A stretch of 64,000 nt of DNA, taken from Methanoregula sp. PtaU1.Bin051 (GTDB lineage Archaea > Halobacteriota > Methanomicrobia > Methanomicrobiales > Methanospirillaceae). Made by a program: the position numbers and the translations under genes. The DNA is taken from contig MVRE01000022.1 in assembly GCA_002067895.1 (NCBI GenBank), positions 18,204-82,203 of the forward strand. Reading direction: 5' to 3'. Under the pieces are notes generated by a model. That model was not told where the DNA came from. It searched no databases and saw nothing but the letters and a program-made list of their open reading frames with translations. Shown piece after piece: positions 63,967-64,000 of the stretch. Each line of letters begins with the position of its first letter. Within the stretch, counting starts at the first letter, position 1.

Positions 63967-64000
63967 CCAAAAGATCTAAGGTACAGTGCCTCCTTACTCT

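Overview
The window looks like chromosomal DNA of a hydrogenotrophic, formate-using methanogenic archaeon, most likely of the order Methanomicrobiales (Methanoregula-like; this placement is inference). The evidence is a complete formylmethanofuran dehydrogenase operon (fwdGDBAC), two F420-type formate dehydrogenase operons (fdhAB), MfnA of methanofuran synthesis, archaeal Dph2, NreA, an archaeal ATP-dependent DNA ligase, and archaeal-type lipoproteins and promoters. The single tRNA seen is tRNA-Val(GAC), at 43.9 kb.

Layout. 0-7.7 kb: the end of an exported protein, a REC-PAS-PAS histidine kinase, a decayed hydrogenase-maturation protease, a structured leader, NikR, a winged-helix protein, a C_GCAxxG_C_C protein, TrmO and a membrane hydrolase. 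7.7-35.6 kb: a molybdenum/tungsten and C1-oxidation island. It holds modABC, a three-domain DsrE-like protein, fwdGDBAC, a SagB-type nitroreductase, fdhD, moeA, a moeA-periplasmic-binding-domain fusion, fdhAB copy 1, a zinc-ribbon gene plus an FmdE-like gene, fdhAB copy 2 (fdhA frameshifted), and a second transporter whose binding lipoprotein fuses a TupA domain to a WtpA domain, followed by tupB and tupC. 35.7-43.3 kb: two tiny membrane proteins, an MBL hydrolase, DNA ligase facing NreA/DUF2117, a zinc ribbon, a glycosyltransferase, PspC and a strongly translated unknown protein. 43.3-44.7 kb: a repeat-rich stretch with a degenerate 31-32 bp repeat, tRNA-Val, a broken DUF4389 gene and a perfect 55-bp tandem array. 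44.7-54.7 kb: serA, a secreted M20 peptidase, then a tightly overlapping run ppsA-mfnA-hpt-dph2-METTL5-like-MFS. 54.8-64 kb: accessory genes (TylF-like methyltransferase, frameshifted membrane protein, CorA, several exported proteins, UbiA, a FilR1-type regulator with an in-frame TGA, a methyltransferase, a RibD-type reductase and an AT-rich orphan).

How the genes work together. The two oxyanion importers would supply molybdate and tungstate. The MoeA proteins insert the metal into molybdopterin. FdhD, and perhaps the DsrE protein, would handle sulfur for the cofactor. The consumers, Fwd and two Fdh enzymes, lie alongside. Formate oxidation and CO2 reduction to formylmethanofuran are the first steps of methanogenesis from formate, so this is a near self-contained metal-to-enzyme module. 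Several genes carry single disruptive lesions (fdhA2, the DUF4389 gene, the 55.6-kb membrane gene, the FilR1-type regulator); assembly error and real decay cannot be told apart from the sequence alone.
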